64,000 nt of DNA. Source: Kitasatospora papulosa (GTDB lineage: Bacteria > Actinomycetota > Actinomycetes > Streptomycetales > Streptomycetaceae). How positions within the stretch are numbered: the stretch's first letter is position 1; every line of letters starts with the position of its first letter. A model generated the notes under the pieces. The model saw only the letters and a list, made by a program, of their open reading frames with translations, did no database searches and was not told where the DNA came from. The position numbers and the translations under genes were made by a program. Of this stretch, positions 1-8,024 are shown in pieces. The stretch is from contig NZ_JNYQ01000019.1 in assembly GCF_000717245.1 (NCBI RefSeq), forward strand, positions 1 to 64,000, given 5' to 3'.

Positions 1-114
1 GATTCCGTTCAGCACCACCCGGTCGTCCCGCCGGGGCCGCCCCGTTTCCGTCCGCGGAAGCAGCCCCGACAGAACATCCCACTCTTCATCCGAGAGCTCA
101 TGTCGCCGCACCAT
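1..114 (-). CDS. IS5-family transposase, N-terminal part (runs off window)
   Basis: The reverse strand from the ATG at 114 reads MVRRHELSDEEWDVL and continues to the window edge (38 codons). This is the classic start of an IS5-family transposase carrying the leading winged-helix domain. The element's left end appears to lie near 155, directly before a CTAG that overlaps the ribosome binding site of the next gene. The catalytic DDE part is outside the window, so intactness cannot be judged. Confidence 0.8.
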   Translation of the reverse strand, partial: MVRRHELSDEEWDVLSGLLPRTETGRPRRDDRVVLNGI

Positions 115-171
115 GCGTCACATGATGCCCCATCAACAGCCTTTGAAGACAGGCCCTAGGAGGAACGGACC

Positions 172-930
172 ATGGCGTCCGCCACCATTGATGGTTTCAG
201 TCACGGCTTCCTGACTCCCGCTGCGGGGTTCCTCGTCGCCTGGCTCGGCGGGGCTTTGGGCCTGCGCTGCACGAACCGGTCACGCAGCTCGTCGGGCATC
301 TCGAAGGCGGGCTGGCTCGCACTCGGCGCCGGGTCCATCGGTGTCGGAATCTGGACCATGCACTTCGTGGCCATGCTCGGCTTCGAAGTCGTCGGCGCGC
401 GGGTCTCCTACGATATGGGCCTGACCGTGGGCAGCCTGGGCGTGGCGGTACTCGTCGTTCTGACCGGCGTGGTCCTCGTCGGGTACAGGGGATCGGGCAG
501 GGCGAATCTTCTCCCCGCCGGAGCCCTGATGGGCCTCGGTATCGCCTGCATGCACTACATGGGCATGGCGGGCATGCACGTGGGCATGAGGCTCCACTAC
601 TCCGTGCCCCTGGTGGTGGTTTCCGTCGTGATCGCGGTCGTCGCCGCGACCGTCGCCCTGCGAGCGGCGGTGTCCACCTCGGGTATCAAGGCGAGCGCTG
701 TCGCCAGCCTGATCTTCGGCGTTGCCGTCGCAGCGATGCACTACACGGGCATGAGCGCGTTGGGAGTGGACGCCGACCACATCTCGCACGCCTCGGGGAC
801 GCCCGCCAACGCCCTGATCGTTCCCATGCTGCTGGGGCCGACGGTCTTCCTCGTCCTCGCTTCGGCCGTCGTGATGTTCGACCCCGAACTCATGCTCGCA
901 GACGTGGACGGCAAGCGCCGGGACGCATGA
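172..930 (+). CDS. MHYT-domain integral membrane sensor protein
   Basis: 252 residues with about seven hydrophobic segments and three MHYT-type motifs: MH at residues 63-64, 127-128 and 189-190, each followed by a Gly-Met pair. The MHYT repeat is a predicted membrane-embedded metal (copper) and diatomic-gas sensing module, often fused to GGDEF/EAL or kinase domains. Here it stands alone, as is common in Streptomyces. The ATG follows an AGGAGG (158-163). The reverse-strand IS edge is only about 12 bp upstream of the start, so the native promoter has probably been displaced. The ligand is unknown. Confidence 0.85.
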   Translation: MASATIDGFSHGFLTPAAGFLVAWLGGALGLRCTNRSRSSSGISKAGWLALGAGSIGVGIWTMHFVAMLGFEVVGARVSYDMGLTVGSLGVAVLVVLTGVVLVGYRGSGRANLLPAGALMGLGIACMHYMGMAGMHVGMRLHYSVPLVVVSVVIAVVAATVALRAAVSTSGIKASAVASLIFGVAVAAMHYTGMSALGVDADHISHASGTPANALIVPMLLGPTVFLVLASAVVMFDPELMLADVDGKRRDA

Positions 931-1020
931 AGCCGGGCCGGCACCGCAAGGCGTAAGGCGTTCCGCGCCGCGCCTTGTCCGGCTGCCGCCCCGTGAACCA
1001 GGCGGCTCCGACGAGTTCGA

Positions 1021-1281
1021 CGACAGTGCGCAACGCACCTGACGCACCCGCAAGACGACCAGACGGTGTACGCCATCGCGCTCCGCCTGGGCACCGCCAA
1101 GGCGGAGCAGGTCCTTCACCGCGTCACCCGCGACGGCCCCCAGGACCTCAACTACCTTGCGACCAAGGAACTCGCGCGGGCGGTGCCCCCGCTGTCCTGG
1201 ACGCACGTGCACCCCTCCGGCCGGGTCGAGCTCCACGCGAACAGCCTCCCGGGTGCCCAGGGGGTGCTCGGCCCGCGCACC
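1021..1281 (+). pseudogene. Coding-like remnant, unrecognised
   Basis: Between the MHYT gene and the next gene, one forward frame reads like protein (PQDDQTVYAIALRLGTAKAE, then a stretch with PLSWTHVHPSGRVEL) and then loses coherence. No convincing start codon or ribosome binding site precedes it. It may be the trailing part of a mobile-element or phage gene, but I do not recognise the family. Confidence 0.25.
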
Positions 1282-1286
1282 TCGGA

Positions 1287-2012
1287 TCAATCCGTGACGG
1301 GAAGGCACTCGGCGAGCAGGGCGACGATGTCACGCCAGGCTCGCTGTGCGTGTCGTGGGTGGTAGCCGACGCCGGGTACCACGGTGTGGTCGACGGTGGG
1401 GTGGTGGAAGCCGTGAAGGGCTCCTCCATAGACCGTGAGGCGCCAGTCGACGCCTGCGGCCTGCATCTCTGCGCTGAACGCGTCCCGTTGCGAGGGTGAC
1501 ATGATCGGGTCTTCCGATCCGACCCCGGCCCATACCGGGCAGCGAATGCGTGCCGCTTCGCCCGGTCGGCCCGTGGTCAGCGCGTTGACCGTTCCAATCG
1601 CGCGCAGGTCGATGCCATCGCGGCCTAGTTCCAGTGCGACTGCACCCCCGGTGCCGTAGCCGACGGCGGCGATTTGGTTGAGGTCGGCCCGTGGTTCGGC
1701 ACGCAACACGTCCAGTGCGGCGCGACCGATTCCTCGCATCCGGTCGGGGTCGGCGAGCAGAGGCATGCAACGGGCCAGCATCTCCTCTGGATCTTCCAAG
1801 TAGCGTCCGCCGTGGAGGTCGAAGGCCAGCGCTACATACCCCAGCTCGGCCAGAGCGTCGGCCCGGCGGCGTTCGACATCGCTGAGCCCCATCCCCTCGG
1901 GTCCGATCAGGACTGCGGGCCTGCGCTCGTCACCGGCCGGGAGTGCGAGGTGTCCGATCATCGTCAGGTTGTCGGCCGGATAGTCGACCGTACGGGTTGT
2001 GATCGTCGTCAT
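1287..2012 (-). CDS. Dienelactone hydrolase-like alpha/beta hydrolase lacking its nucleophile
   Basis: 241 residues from the ATG at 2012 (MTTITTRTVDYPADN). A longer reading from 2087 adds 25 residues with no domain content. The DLH fold is clear: the oxyanion region IGPEGMGL, the elbow VGYGTGG (117-123), the acid Asp168 in GSEDP and His200 in ALHGFHHP. Classical family members have Cys or Ser at position 120 (GYCFGG type), but here it is Gly, so hydrolysis by the usual mechanism is doubtful. The length fits the family (about 240 aa). It could be a non-catalytic binding protein or use another mechanism. It appears monocistronic. Confidence 0.75.
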   Translation of the reverse strand: MTTITTRTVDYPADNLTMIGHLALPAGDERRPAVLIGPEGMGLSDVERRRADALAELGYVALAFDLHGGRYLEDPEEMLARCMPLLADPDRMRGIGRAALDVLRAEPRADLNQIAAVGYGTGGAVALELGRDGIDLRAIGTVNALTTGRPGEAARIRCPVWAGVGSEDPIMSPSQRDAFSAEMQAAGVDWRLTVYGGALHGFHHPTVDHTVVPGVGYHPRHAQRAWRDIVALLAECLPVTD

Positions 2013-2312
2013 GCGGCCGGACGTTAACGGCTGATGCGCCCGCTCGGGGTGGTGTTTCACCGACGGCAGACAACAGCCTGTCCCCACTACATCAACCCGG
2101 ACGCCTCGAATGAAGCCGTGCGATCAGGGGTTCGCTGGGATGCGAATCCAATCACATCCGATGTCGATTTCTGACAGGTCGAAGTCATACAAGATCTGAT
2201 TTTCTGTCAGGAATGTTCCCTAGGTGGCGAACCTGGTCTACGAGCTGGTCTCCGCCGACAAGTAGTCGACCGCCCGACAGGATTCGCTCTGTCAGGTCAG
2301 CATACTGTTGGT

Positions 2313-2606
2313 GTGCTTGAATACTTGCTTGCGACCGATGACGACGATTTCCTCGGGCCCATGCGATCGAATAGGTCCCCGGATGTGCTTCGGCCAACGG
2401 GCTGGGGAGCGGTGCCGGTGGCTGGCGATGGCGACTACCGGATCGCTGTCGAGGGCATGGAGATTGAGTTCGCTTGGGAAATGCCCGGCCTTCAGGTCAC
2501 TGTTCACGGCGTATCGGACAAATCCGTGGTTGAGGAGTTGGTGGCTACGATCGCACGTCAGGTCGGTACCGAGCTTGCGGTGCGAGTCCGGGTGATCCCG
2601 CTCTAG
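2313..2606 (+). CDS. Small orphan protein, possible immunity-type
   Basis: 97 residues starting at a GTG (MLEYLLATDDDDFLG), ending VRVIPL. It is compact and acidic with no signal peptide or membrane segment. It resembles small Streptomyces proteins found singly around polymorphic-toxin loci, but I cannot name a family. The ribosome binding site is weak, so the start is uncertain. Its neighbourhood holds other orphan genes and IS remnants, which supports an accessory role. Immunity function is inference only. Confidence 0.6.
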   Translation: MLEYLLATDDDDFLGPMRSNRSPDVLRPTGWGAVPVAGDGDYRIAVEGMEIEFAWEMPGLQVTVHGVSDKSVVEELVATIARQVGTELAVRVRVIPL

Positions 2607-2795
2607 CACCGCGTCAGGGGATGTTGGTCTTGTCGACTACGGTTCGTGGTTGCTGATCGTAGTGCGGTGGCTTGACCAAATGACGTAACGGCGGATCATG
2701 CTGCCCTGATACTTGTGGCCTGCGTGGTTGATGCCGTCGAGGGTGAAGTCATGCAGGACGGTGAACTGCGCCCCGATCCGGTTCGCCCGTCGTGA

Positions 2796-2978
2796 TCAAC
2801 TCTCGGCAGGTACGGATTTCGCGTGTACCGAGACGCTGGTGAGGTAGAGGCCACCGCCGCTGAGCCGGAGAGTTGGGGGCAGGCTGTCACTGAAGGCGTC
2901 CGAGACCTCGGCGGTCGGGTAGCCGAAGAGGTCGATGCCGCGCAGGACGACCGCGCAGGTAGCTGGCCCAGTGAGCGT
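2796..2978 (-). pseudogene. C-terminal remnant of an unrecognised conserved gene
   Basis: On the reverse strand a coherent segment reads CAVVLRGIDLFGYPTAEVSD and ends LYLTSVSVHAKSVPAES before a stop. It looks like the last 60 or so residues of a conserved Streptomyces protein. Upstream the frame becomes arginine- and proline-rich noise, so the 5' part is gone. Function unknown. Confidence 0.4.
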
Positions 2979-3096
2979 GAGGGGGGGGCGCGGCTGAGGC
3001 CGATGCCGGCCAGGCCCGCGGCATCCTGGTGCCCGCCGCTCCGGCCCGCCGTATCGCCGTATGCATCGAGCGTCAGGCCCCGGTACTGCGCGCTGA

Positions 3097-3321
3097 AGGC
3101 CCAGCGGGCGCCGCGGACCTCCCACCACGGTCCTCATCATCGGTGACGATGCTGACGCCAAGTCCTTGCTGGCCGATGTCGTCACCGCCGGCGGTCTGCG
3201 GGCCGTCGACGCCGGCTCCCTCAAGCGGGCACGCGAGCTGGAGGCGTTGGGCTTTCTGCAGCTCACTCTCGCCGCTGGCGAAAGGAATCCCTGGACAGGT
3301 GGCTTCGGCGTCGTAGGCTGA
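3097..3321 (+). pseudogene. C-terminal remnant of an NADPH-dependent F420-reductase-like oxidoreductase
   Basis: The frame opens after a TGA at 3094 and reads TTVLIIGDDADAKSLLADVV, then GGLRAVDAGSLKRARELEALG, ending TGGFGVVG. These are the hallmark C-terminal segments of NAD(P)-binding oxidoreductases of the F420-reductase/pyrroline-5-carboxylate-reductase type. The N-terminal Rossmann half (GAGNIGG region) is absent, so the gene is 5'-truncated. Nothing convincing lies between 3322 and 3503. Confidence 0.6.
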
Positions 3322-3503
3322 GCAGTCGACCGTCTGCCGGTCGTACTCAAGGGCCTCTCCCGGCCCGCCGCGCACATGCGGAGCGGCCGGTGTCGCGTCT
3401 GAGGTAAGGGCGGCATTCTGGAGCACCGGTGTCGCCGGACAGCTCGGCGGCAAACGAGGCCGAAGCGGTTCCGCCGAGCTGAGCCGACTGGGACTATGGC
3501 GTC

Positions 3504-3917
3504 ATGAGAAGAATGGTCCGACTCGCTGTCCTCCCGATCGCCGTGGCCCTGCCCTTGGTGGGCGGCTGCACCCTGGACTCCGGCACTGCCGGCGGTCGGC
3601 CCACCGAGTCCCCACAGCCGACCGCCACCACCACCGTCGCCCCAGACCCTGCCGTGCGGCTTGCCGACCGCTACCGAATATCGAGCGGAAACAAGGATGT
3701 ATACGGCATTCAGCGTGCCGACGGTCCCTCCGGTGTGCCGTTGCTGACGGTCTGGACACACAGCGCGGACGAGGACGCCGAACCTTTCGACCGCTTGAAG
3801 GTCTCGCTCACCGACTATCTGGAGCGAGAGGAGAACGTGAATCTGGGCAAGGGGTACCTCATGGACGTGTTCGGGCCGGACGGCAGCATTCAGCACCGTC
3901 TCGATGCACGCCCGTAA
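3504..3917 (+). CDS. Secreted lipoprotein, unknown function
   Basis: 137 residues with a lipoprotein signal: MRRMVR, a hydrophobic core and the lipobox LVGGC with Cys22 as lipidation site. A Pro/Thr-rich linker to about residue 47 leads to a small globular domain (about 55-130) rich in charged residues. The mature protein should be anchored outside the cytoplasmic membrane. No domain family recognised. It sits alone; 3918-4156 holds no convincing gene. Confidence 0.7.
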   Translation: MRRMVRLAVLPIAVALPLVGGCTLDSGTAGGRPTESPQPTATTTVAPDPAVRLADRYRISSGNKDVYGIQRADGPSGVPLLTVWTHSADEDAEPFDRLKVSLTDYLEREENVNLGKGYLMDVFGPDGSIQHRLDARP

Positions 3918-4156
3918 GATGCGGCACCAAAGTGGTGAGGCCTGGCCTCATCATGGCCCGTAGCTGCGAAACCCGATGGGCGCGGTTCCTTTCGAGTGAC
4001 GGCCGCGACCAAGTGGTGAGAGTTCCGCTGGTGAGGGCGTCAGGCGCGACGCCGAAGAACCGTGCGGCAGGGAGCCGTGACGCGTCGGGATGGTGGGCCG
4101 GTGAGCAGCGCCACGGCTGAGCATGAAGCCGTTGCTCAGCAGTTGATGCGGTCGGA

Positions 4157-4531
4157 TCAGTTGTTGATCACCGGCTGAAAGATTTCGGAGAACTCACCGT
4201 TCTCGATCAGTCCGGCAATCACATCGGTCATGCAGTCGATGCCCGGATCCCTGACGATCAAGCCGTCCGAGACCCAGAAGTAGCGCCCCCCGAGGGCCTC
4301 GTCGGTTCCTGCCCAGAGCTTCATCAGTCGCTCGACTTCCGTGACGGTGAACACAGTCGCGGTCCACCGTGATCCATCCTCCAGAGCCACGAAGACATCG
4401 ATGTTGCAGACCTCGTCCAGGTCCTCGCCGTCGCTGGGCAGGAACGACGCTTCGAAACCCTCCAAACGGACCCGATACCAGGGCTCGTCCCATCCTCGCT
4501 CGATCGCTTCAGACGATGTTCTGCGGCTCAT
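4157..4531 (-). CDS. Small acidic orphan protein, possible immunity-type
   Basis: 124 residues from the ATG at 4531 (MSRRTSSEAIERGWDEPWY), which has GAAGGG about 10 nt upstream; the longer reading from 4588 lacks this. The body reads like a small folded cytoplasmic protein (YRVRLEGFEASFL near the start, FSEIFQPVINN at the end). It resembles standalone proteins near Rhs and other polymorphic toxins, but no family name is certain. It is divergent from the serpin gene across 206 bp. Confidence 0.6.
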   Translation of the reverse strand: MSRRTSSEAIERGWDEPWYRVRLEGFEASFLPSDGEDLDEVCNIDVFVALEDGSRWTATVFTVTEVERLMKLWAGTDEALGGRYFWVSDGLIVRDPGIDCMTDVIAGLIENGEFSEIFQPVINN

Positions 4532-4697
4532 CGCGCGAGTGTCCCTTCTCTGGAGCATCGATCTCAACCGAGATCTCTGCAGCACCACTGCCGCCCGCGA
4601 TCAGAACTGGGGACGTTCGTCCGTACGCAACTGGGGAGAAAAGTCCGTACGCCGACACCGCGTGACGTTCAATTCGCTCGCCGATCTGCACTTCCGG

Positions 4698-4726
4698 CTC
4701 TACTCTCGCGAGGATCGGGAGTAGAG
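4698..4726. promoter_or_regulatory. Inverted repeat before the serpin gene
   Basis: CTCTACTC (4698-4705) is mirrored by GAGTAGAG (4719-4726) with 13 nt between. The right arm runs into the GGAAGGG ribosome binding site of the serpin gene, so it could be an operator or an RNA hairpin that limits translation. Confidence 0.4.
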
Positions 4727-4737
4727 GAAGGGCAGGT

Positions 4738-5922
4738 ATGGCCAGTCACGGCACGGTCAAGGCCGTCAATGAACTTGCCATGCGTTGGACTGCGGTCTTG
4801 CCCCACGCCGGCACGGTACTTGCCGCAGCCGGGGTGTGGCCGCTGCTCGGCCTTCTCGCCCACGGGGCCGCAGGTGCCGCCCGGCGTGAACTCTCCGATG
4901 CACTCAGTATCCCGGCGGACGGTGCCGCAACCGCCGCACGAGATCTGCTTGCCATGCTCAGGGCTACGCATGGCTTGGGCGCAGCCCTGGGACTGTGGAG
5001 TCGCAGCACCTTGCCCGTCGAGCCGGCCTGGCTGGACCAACTGCCCGCTGAGGCACACGGGTATCTCACCGGCGACCCCGTGCGTGACCAGGCGCACCTC
5101 GACACATGGGCAGCCAACCGCACCCAAGGGCAGATCTACACGATGCCTGTCACCGTGAACGACGAGACTCTGCTGGTACTGGCCAGCGCCCTGACCCTCC
5201 GCACCGACTGGATCCGGCCCTTCACTCCGGGCGGAATGGAAGCCGGAACGGGGCCATGGCGCGACATGAACCTGGCTGGCCTGCACCGAACCACCCGTCT
5301 CCTGAACCGGGTCGGCGTCGTGGACACGGCAGCCGGCCCCCTCACCGAGCTTCAGATCATCGGTACCCACGGCATCGACGTACACCTGTACCTCGGAACA
5401 CCCGAAGCAAGCGCAGGCCAGGTACTGACTGCCGCAGTGGGCGCACTCCACAACCGCCGGGCAATGGTCCCCGGCGATCACCTGCCTCACGGCACTCCAG
5501 GCCCCGGCTTGTCGGTGACCCGCGTCCTTAGTGTCGACGGTGAGTCCGTACTCCGCGTATCCACCGTTCCGTTTACCGTCACATCTCACCACGACCTGCT
5601 GAACCATCACGACTTGTTCGGTCTGGGCACGGCGACAGATACGTCGCAGGGGCACTTTCCCGGTATCAGTGCCAAACCACTTGCTGTCCAGGCCGCCGCA
5701 CAGGCAATGACCGCGACGTTCGGCGCACGCGGCTTCCGCTCCGCGGCGGCCACCGCCTTCACGACGGTGGTCGGTGGCGTGCCGCGTTTCCCCTTCCGAG
5801 CCCGGGAGATCACCGTCCGCTTCGACCGCCCCTTCGGGTTCCTCGCTCTGCACCGCACCTCCCGACTCGTCCTCAACGCGGGTTGGGTCGCTGTACCCGA
5901 CACCTTGGAGGAAGCCGCGTGA
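4738..5922 (+). CDS. Serpin-family protein
   Basis: 394 residues, a normal serpin length. Landmarks in order: the helix-rich N-terminus with GVWPLLGLLAHGA; WAANRTQGQI near 120-130 (serpin W-T-G-I motif); LVLASALTLRTDWIRPF (the LxNAxxFxxxW-like strand); HFPGIS near 305; then the hinge-like RSAAATAFTTVVGG; and the closing FDRPFGFLALHRTSRLVLNAGWV (breach/strand 5B). No signal peptide, so it should be cytoplasmic. Serpins inhibit proteases by a suicide conformational trap; the short Ala/Thr hinge is compatible with inhibition, but the target is unknown. GGAAGGG precedes the ATG. A decayed transposase begins about 20 nt after the stop. Confidence 0.75.
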   Translation: MASHGTVKAVNELAMRWTAVLPHAGTVLAAAGVWPLLGLLAHGAAGAARRELSDALSIPADGAATAARDLLAMLRATHGLGAALGLWSRSTLPVEPAWLDQLPAEAHGYLTGDPVRDQAHLDTWAANRTQGQIYTMPVTVNDETLLVLASALTLRTDWIRPFTPGGMEAGTGPWRDMNLAGLHRTTRLLNRVGVVDTAAGPLTELQIIGTHGIDVHLYLGTPEASAGQVLTAAVGALHNRRAMVPGDHLPHGTPGPGLSVTRVLSVDGESVLRVSTVPFTVTSHHDLLNHHDLFGLGTATDTSQGHFPGISAKPLAVQAAAQAMTATFGARGFRSAAATAFTTVVGGVPRFPFRAREITVRFDRPFGFLALHRTSRLVLNAGWVAVPDTLEEAA

Positions 5923-5944
5923 GACTGTTGAGCAGCCCATGAGA

Positions 5945-6533
5945 CGCAAGGCCGCAGGCGAGATCGGCTGGGACATCTCGGTCGCCTCCACCATCGTCCG
6001 CACGCATCAGCACGCGGCTCGCGCCCGCACCGACCCGCCTCTGGCACCGGGGGGTCGAAAGAGGCCGCAGGGATGGAACACCAGGACGCGACGCCGTGGC
6101 AGAGTCCCGTCGGCCGCCTGGTGGAGGTGGTGCTGGAAACGAGGGCCTGGGCCGCTCGCGCGGCGGGTCACCAGCAAGCTCCACCTGGGCGCGGACGGCC
6201 GCTGCCGGCCTCTGTCCCCGACCGTCACACCAGGTCAGCGGTCAGACTGTACCCAGTTCCAGCCGGTCCTGGAGAAGATTCGGGTGCTCAGGTCTGGCCT
6301 GGGCAGGCCGCGCAAGTAGCCCTACGGCCTTGCGGCCGACAGGGCTTACAGCAACGGCCCCATCCGCGAGTACCTACGGCGGCGGGGAGTCTGCCATACC
6401 ATCAACACCGTCGGGCGGGCGATCCAGCTCCTGGAGCAGTCCCGGGCGGTCGCCACTCGCTACGACAAGCGCGGCTATGTCTTCCTCCACACCGCAACCG
6501 CCGCGGCTGTCGCGATCTGGCTTCGGACGTGAG
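5945..6533 (+). pseudogene. IS5-family transposase remnant, second copy
   Basis: Similar along most of its length to the transposase at 7077-8008 (shared GEIDWDISV-like, TSKLHL and RYDKRGYVFL segments) but missing the 5' third and the segment after VRHTI, with frame breaks. It ends in the usual LRT stop at 6533. Sequence divergence from the other copy shows this is an older insertion. Confidence 0.75.
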
Positions 6534-6536
6534 CTC

Positions 6537-6971
6537 CTACGCGACCCAGCAGTAGACACTCTGGTTCTGGCGCCGGGCGCTGGTGACCAAGGCAGCCAGG
6601 TCACCCACGATCACGTCGGCGATCTCCGTGTCGATAACCTCGCCGTCCTCCGCACGCAGCTGAGTCCACGAGGCGGCGACGTCGCTCAACCTGGAGTGCG
6701 TGGCTTCCGCGAGTGCAGAGGAAAGGCGAGGCGAGATCGCGAAGACGACGCATCCCTCGTCGTCCAGACCGGCGATGATGCGAGGCTCACCAGCCTCGAC
6801 GAGGTCCTCGAAGCTGCCGTCGGCAAGAAGGCACTCCCACTCGACCACGGCCTCTTCGGGATCGAAGTTGCCGAAGGAGAGCGACTCGAATGCCCGTCCC
6901 GGCCCGGTCTGGAGGGCCAGACTCGCTGACGTGTCGTCCGGCGCGACGAAGAACTTCACGATGATGCTCAC
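6537..6971 (-). CDS. Conserved hypothetical protein ending YCWVA
   Basis: 144 residues (MSIIVKFFVAPDDTSASLAL ... YCWVA). Acidic, cytoplasmic, no membrane segment. It matches a type of small standalone Streptomyces protein that recurs in accessory regions; its role is unknown to me and immunity to a toxin is one guess. The gene ends 3 bp from the stop of a transposase remnant and its start is 29 bp from an IS terminal repeat, so mobile DNA encloses it on both sides. Confidence 0.7.
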   Translation of the reverse strand: MSIIVKFFVAPDDTSASLALQTGPGRAFESLSFGNFDPEEAVVEWECLLADGSFEDLVEAGEPRIIAGLDDEGCVVFAISPRLSSALAEATHSRLSDVAASWTQLRAEDGEVIDTEIADVIVGDLAALVTSARRQNQSVYCWVA

Positions 6972-6999
6972 CCGGACATCATGCCCGACAGCCCACTAC

Positions 7000-7043
7000 C
7001 ATGATCGGCCGGACAAGTCCTAGGACTTGTCCGGCCGATCATG
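7000..7043. repeat. Perfect 44-bp palindrome of back-to-back IS ends
   Basis: Arms 7000-7021 and 7022-7043 are exact reverse complements, centred in CCTAGG. Each arm is the terminal repeat of the IS5-type element (ATCGGCCGGACAAGTC and its mirror). The left arm has no transposase beside it, so it is a solo end abutting the intact left end of the element that follows. Confidence 0.9.
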
Positions 7044-8024
7044 TGACTGCGCCGCCCCTGGGTCGTTGATGCGGGTATGGGGCGGAGCGATCTGAGTGAT
7101 GCCGAGTGGGAACGGCTGCGGCCGTTCCTGCCGGTCAGCAACAGGCATTGTGGCCGGTGGCGTGACCACCAGCAGGTGATCGACGGGATTCTGCACCGGG
7201 TGCGGACCGGGGTGCAGTGGCGTTACCTGCCCGAGCGGTCCGGGCCGTGGAAGACCGTCTACGAACGCCATCGACTGTGGTCGGCGGACGGGACGTGGGA
7301 GCGTCTGCTCCAGCAGGTCCAGGCCGCGGCCGACGCGGCAGGTGAGATCGACTGGGACATCTCGGTCGACTCCACCATCGTCCGTGCGCATCAGCATGCG
7401 GCCGGCGCCCGCACCGACCCACCGCCGGCGCCCGGCTCAAAGGGGGCCCAAAGGGCAGAACACCAGGACGAGACACCTTGGCAGAGCCTGCACGCCCGCC
7501 TGGTGGAGGTGGTGCGGGAGGTGAGGGCCTGGGCCGCTCGCGCGGCGGGTTCAGCAGCAAGCTCCACCTGAGTGCGGACGGCCGCTGCCGTCCGCTGTCT
7601 CTGGTCGTCACTCCAGGTCAGCGGGCGGACTGCACCTAGTTCAAGCCGGTCCTAGAGAAGATCCGGGTGCCCAGACCGGGCCTGGGACGACCACGCAAGA
7701 AGCCCGACAGCCTCGCGGCCGACAGGGCCTACAGCAATGGCCCCGTCCGCGAGTACCTGCGACGGCGGGGCATCCGCCACACGATTCCGGAGAAGAGTGA
7801 CAGCCAGGCCGCCCGCTTGCGCAAGGGCTCACGTGGCGGACGGCCACCCGGTTTCGCCGAGGACCGCTACAAGAAGCGCAACACCGTCGAGCGGGCGATC
7901 AACCGCCTGAAGCAGTTCCGGGCGGTCGCCACTCGCTACGACAAGCGCGGCTACGTCTTCCTCGGCACCGCCATAGCGGCAGCCCTTGCTATCTGGCTCC
8001 GAACGTAATCAGTCGGACAAATTC
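7024..8024 (+). mobile_element. IS5-family insertion sequence with CTAG target duplication
   Basis: About 1 kb. The left end GACTTGTCCGGCCGAT and the right end (reverse complement GAATTTGTCCGACTGAT) are imperfect inverted repeats. CTAG flanks both sides (7020-7023 and 8025-8028), a target duplication typical of some IS5-family groups. The transposase inside is broken, so the element cannot move by itself. Confidence 0.75.
7077..8008 (+). pseudogene. IS5-family transposase, frameshifted with an internal stop
   Basis: Frame 1 from 7077 reads MGRSDLSDAEWERLRPFLPV, then GVQWRYLPERSGPWKTVY and the first catalytic Asp in DWDISVDSTIVRAHQHAAG, stopping at 7571. The rest continues in another frame: GRSRGGFSSKLHLSADGR, a TAG at 7637 where the family has a sense codon, then PDSLAADRAYSNGPV (second Asp) and KRNTVERAINRLKQFRAVA (catalytic Glu). 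The frame change may be programmed, as in related elements, but the TAG makes this copy defective. Confidence 0.8.
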
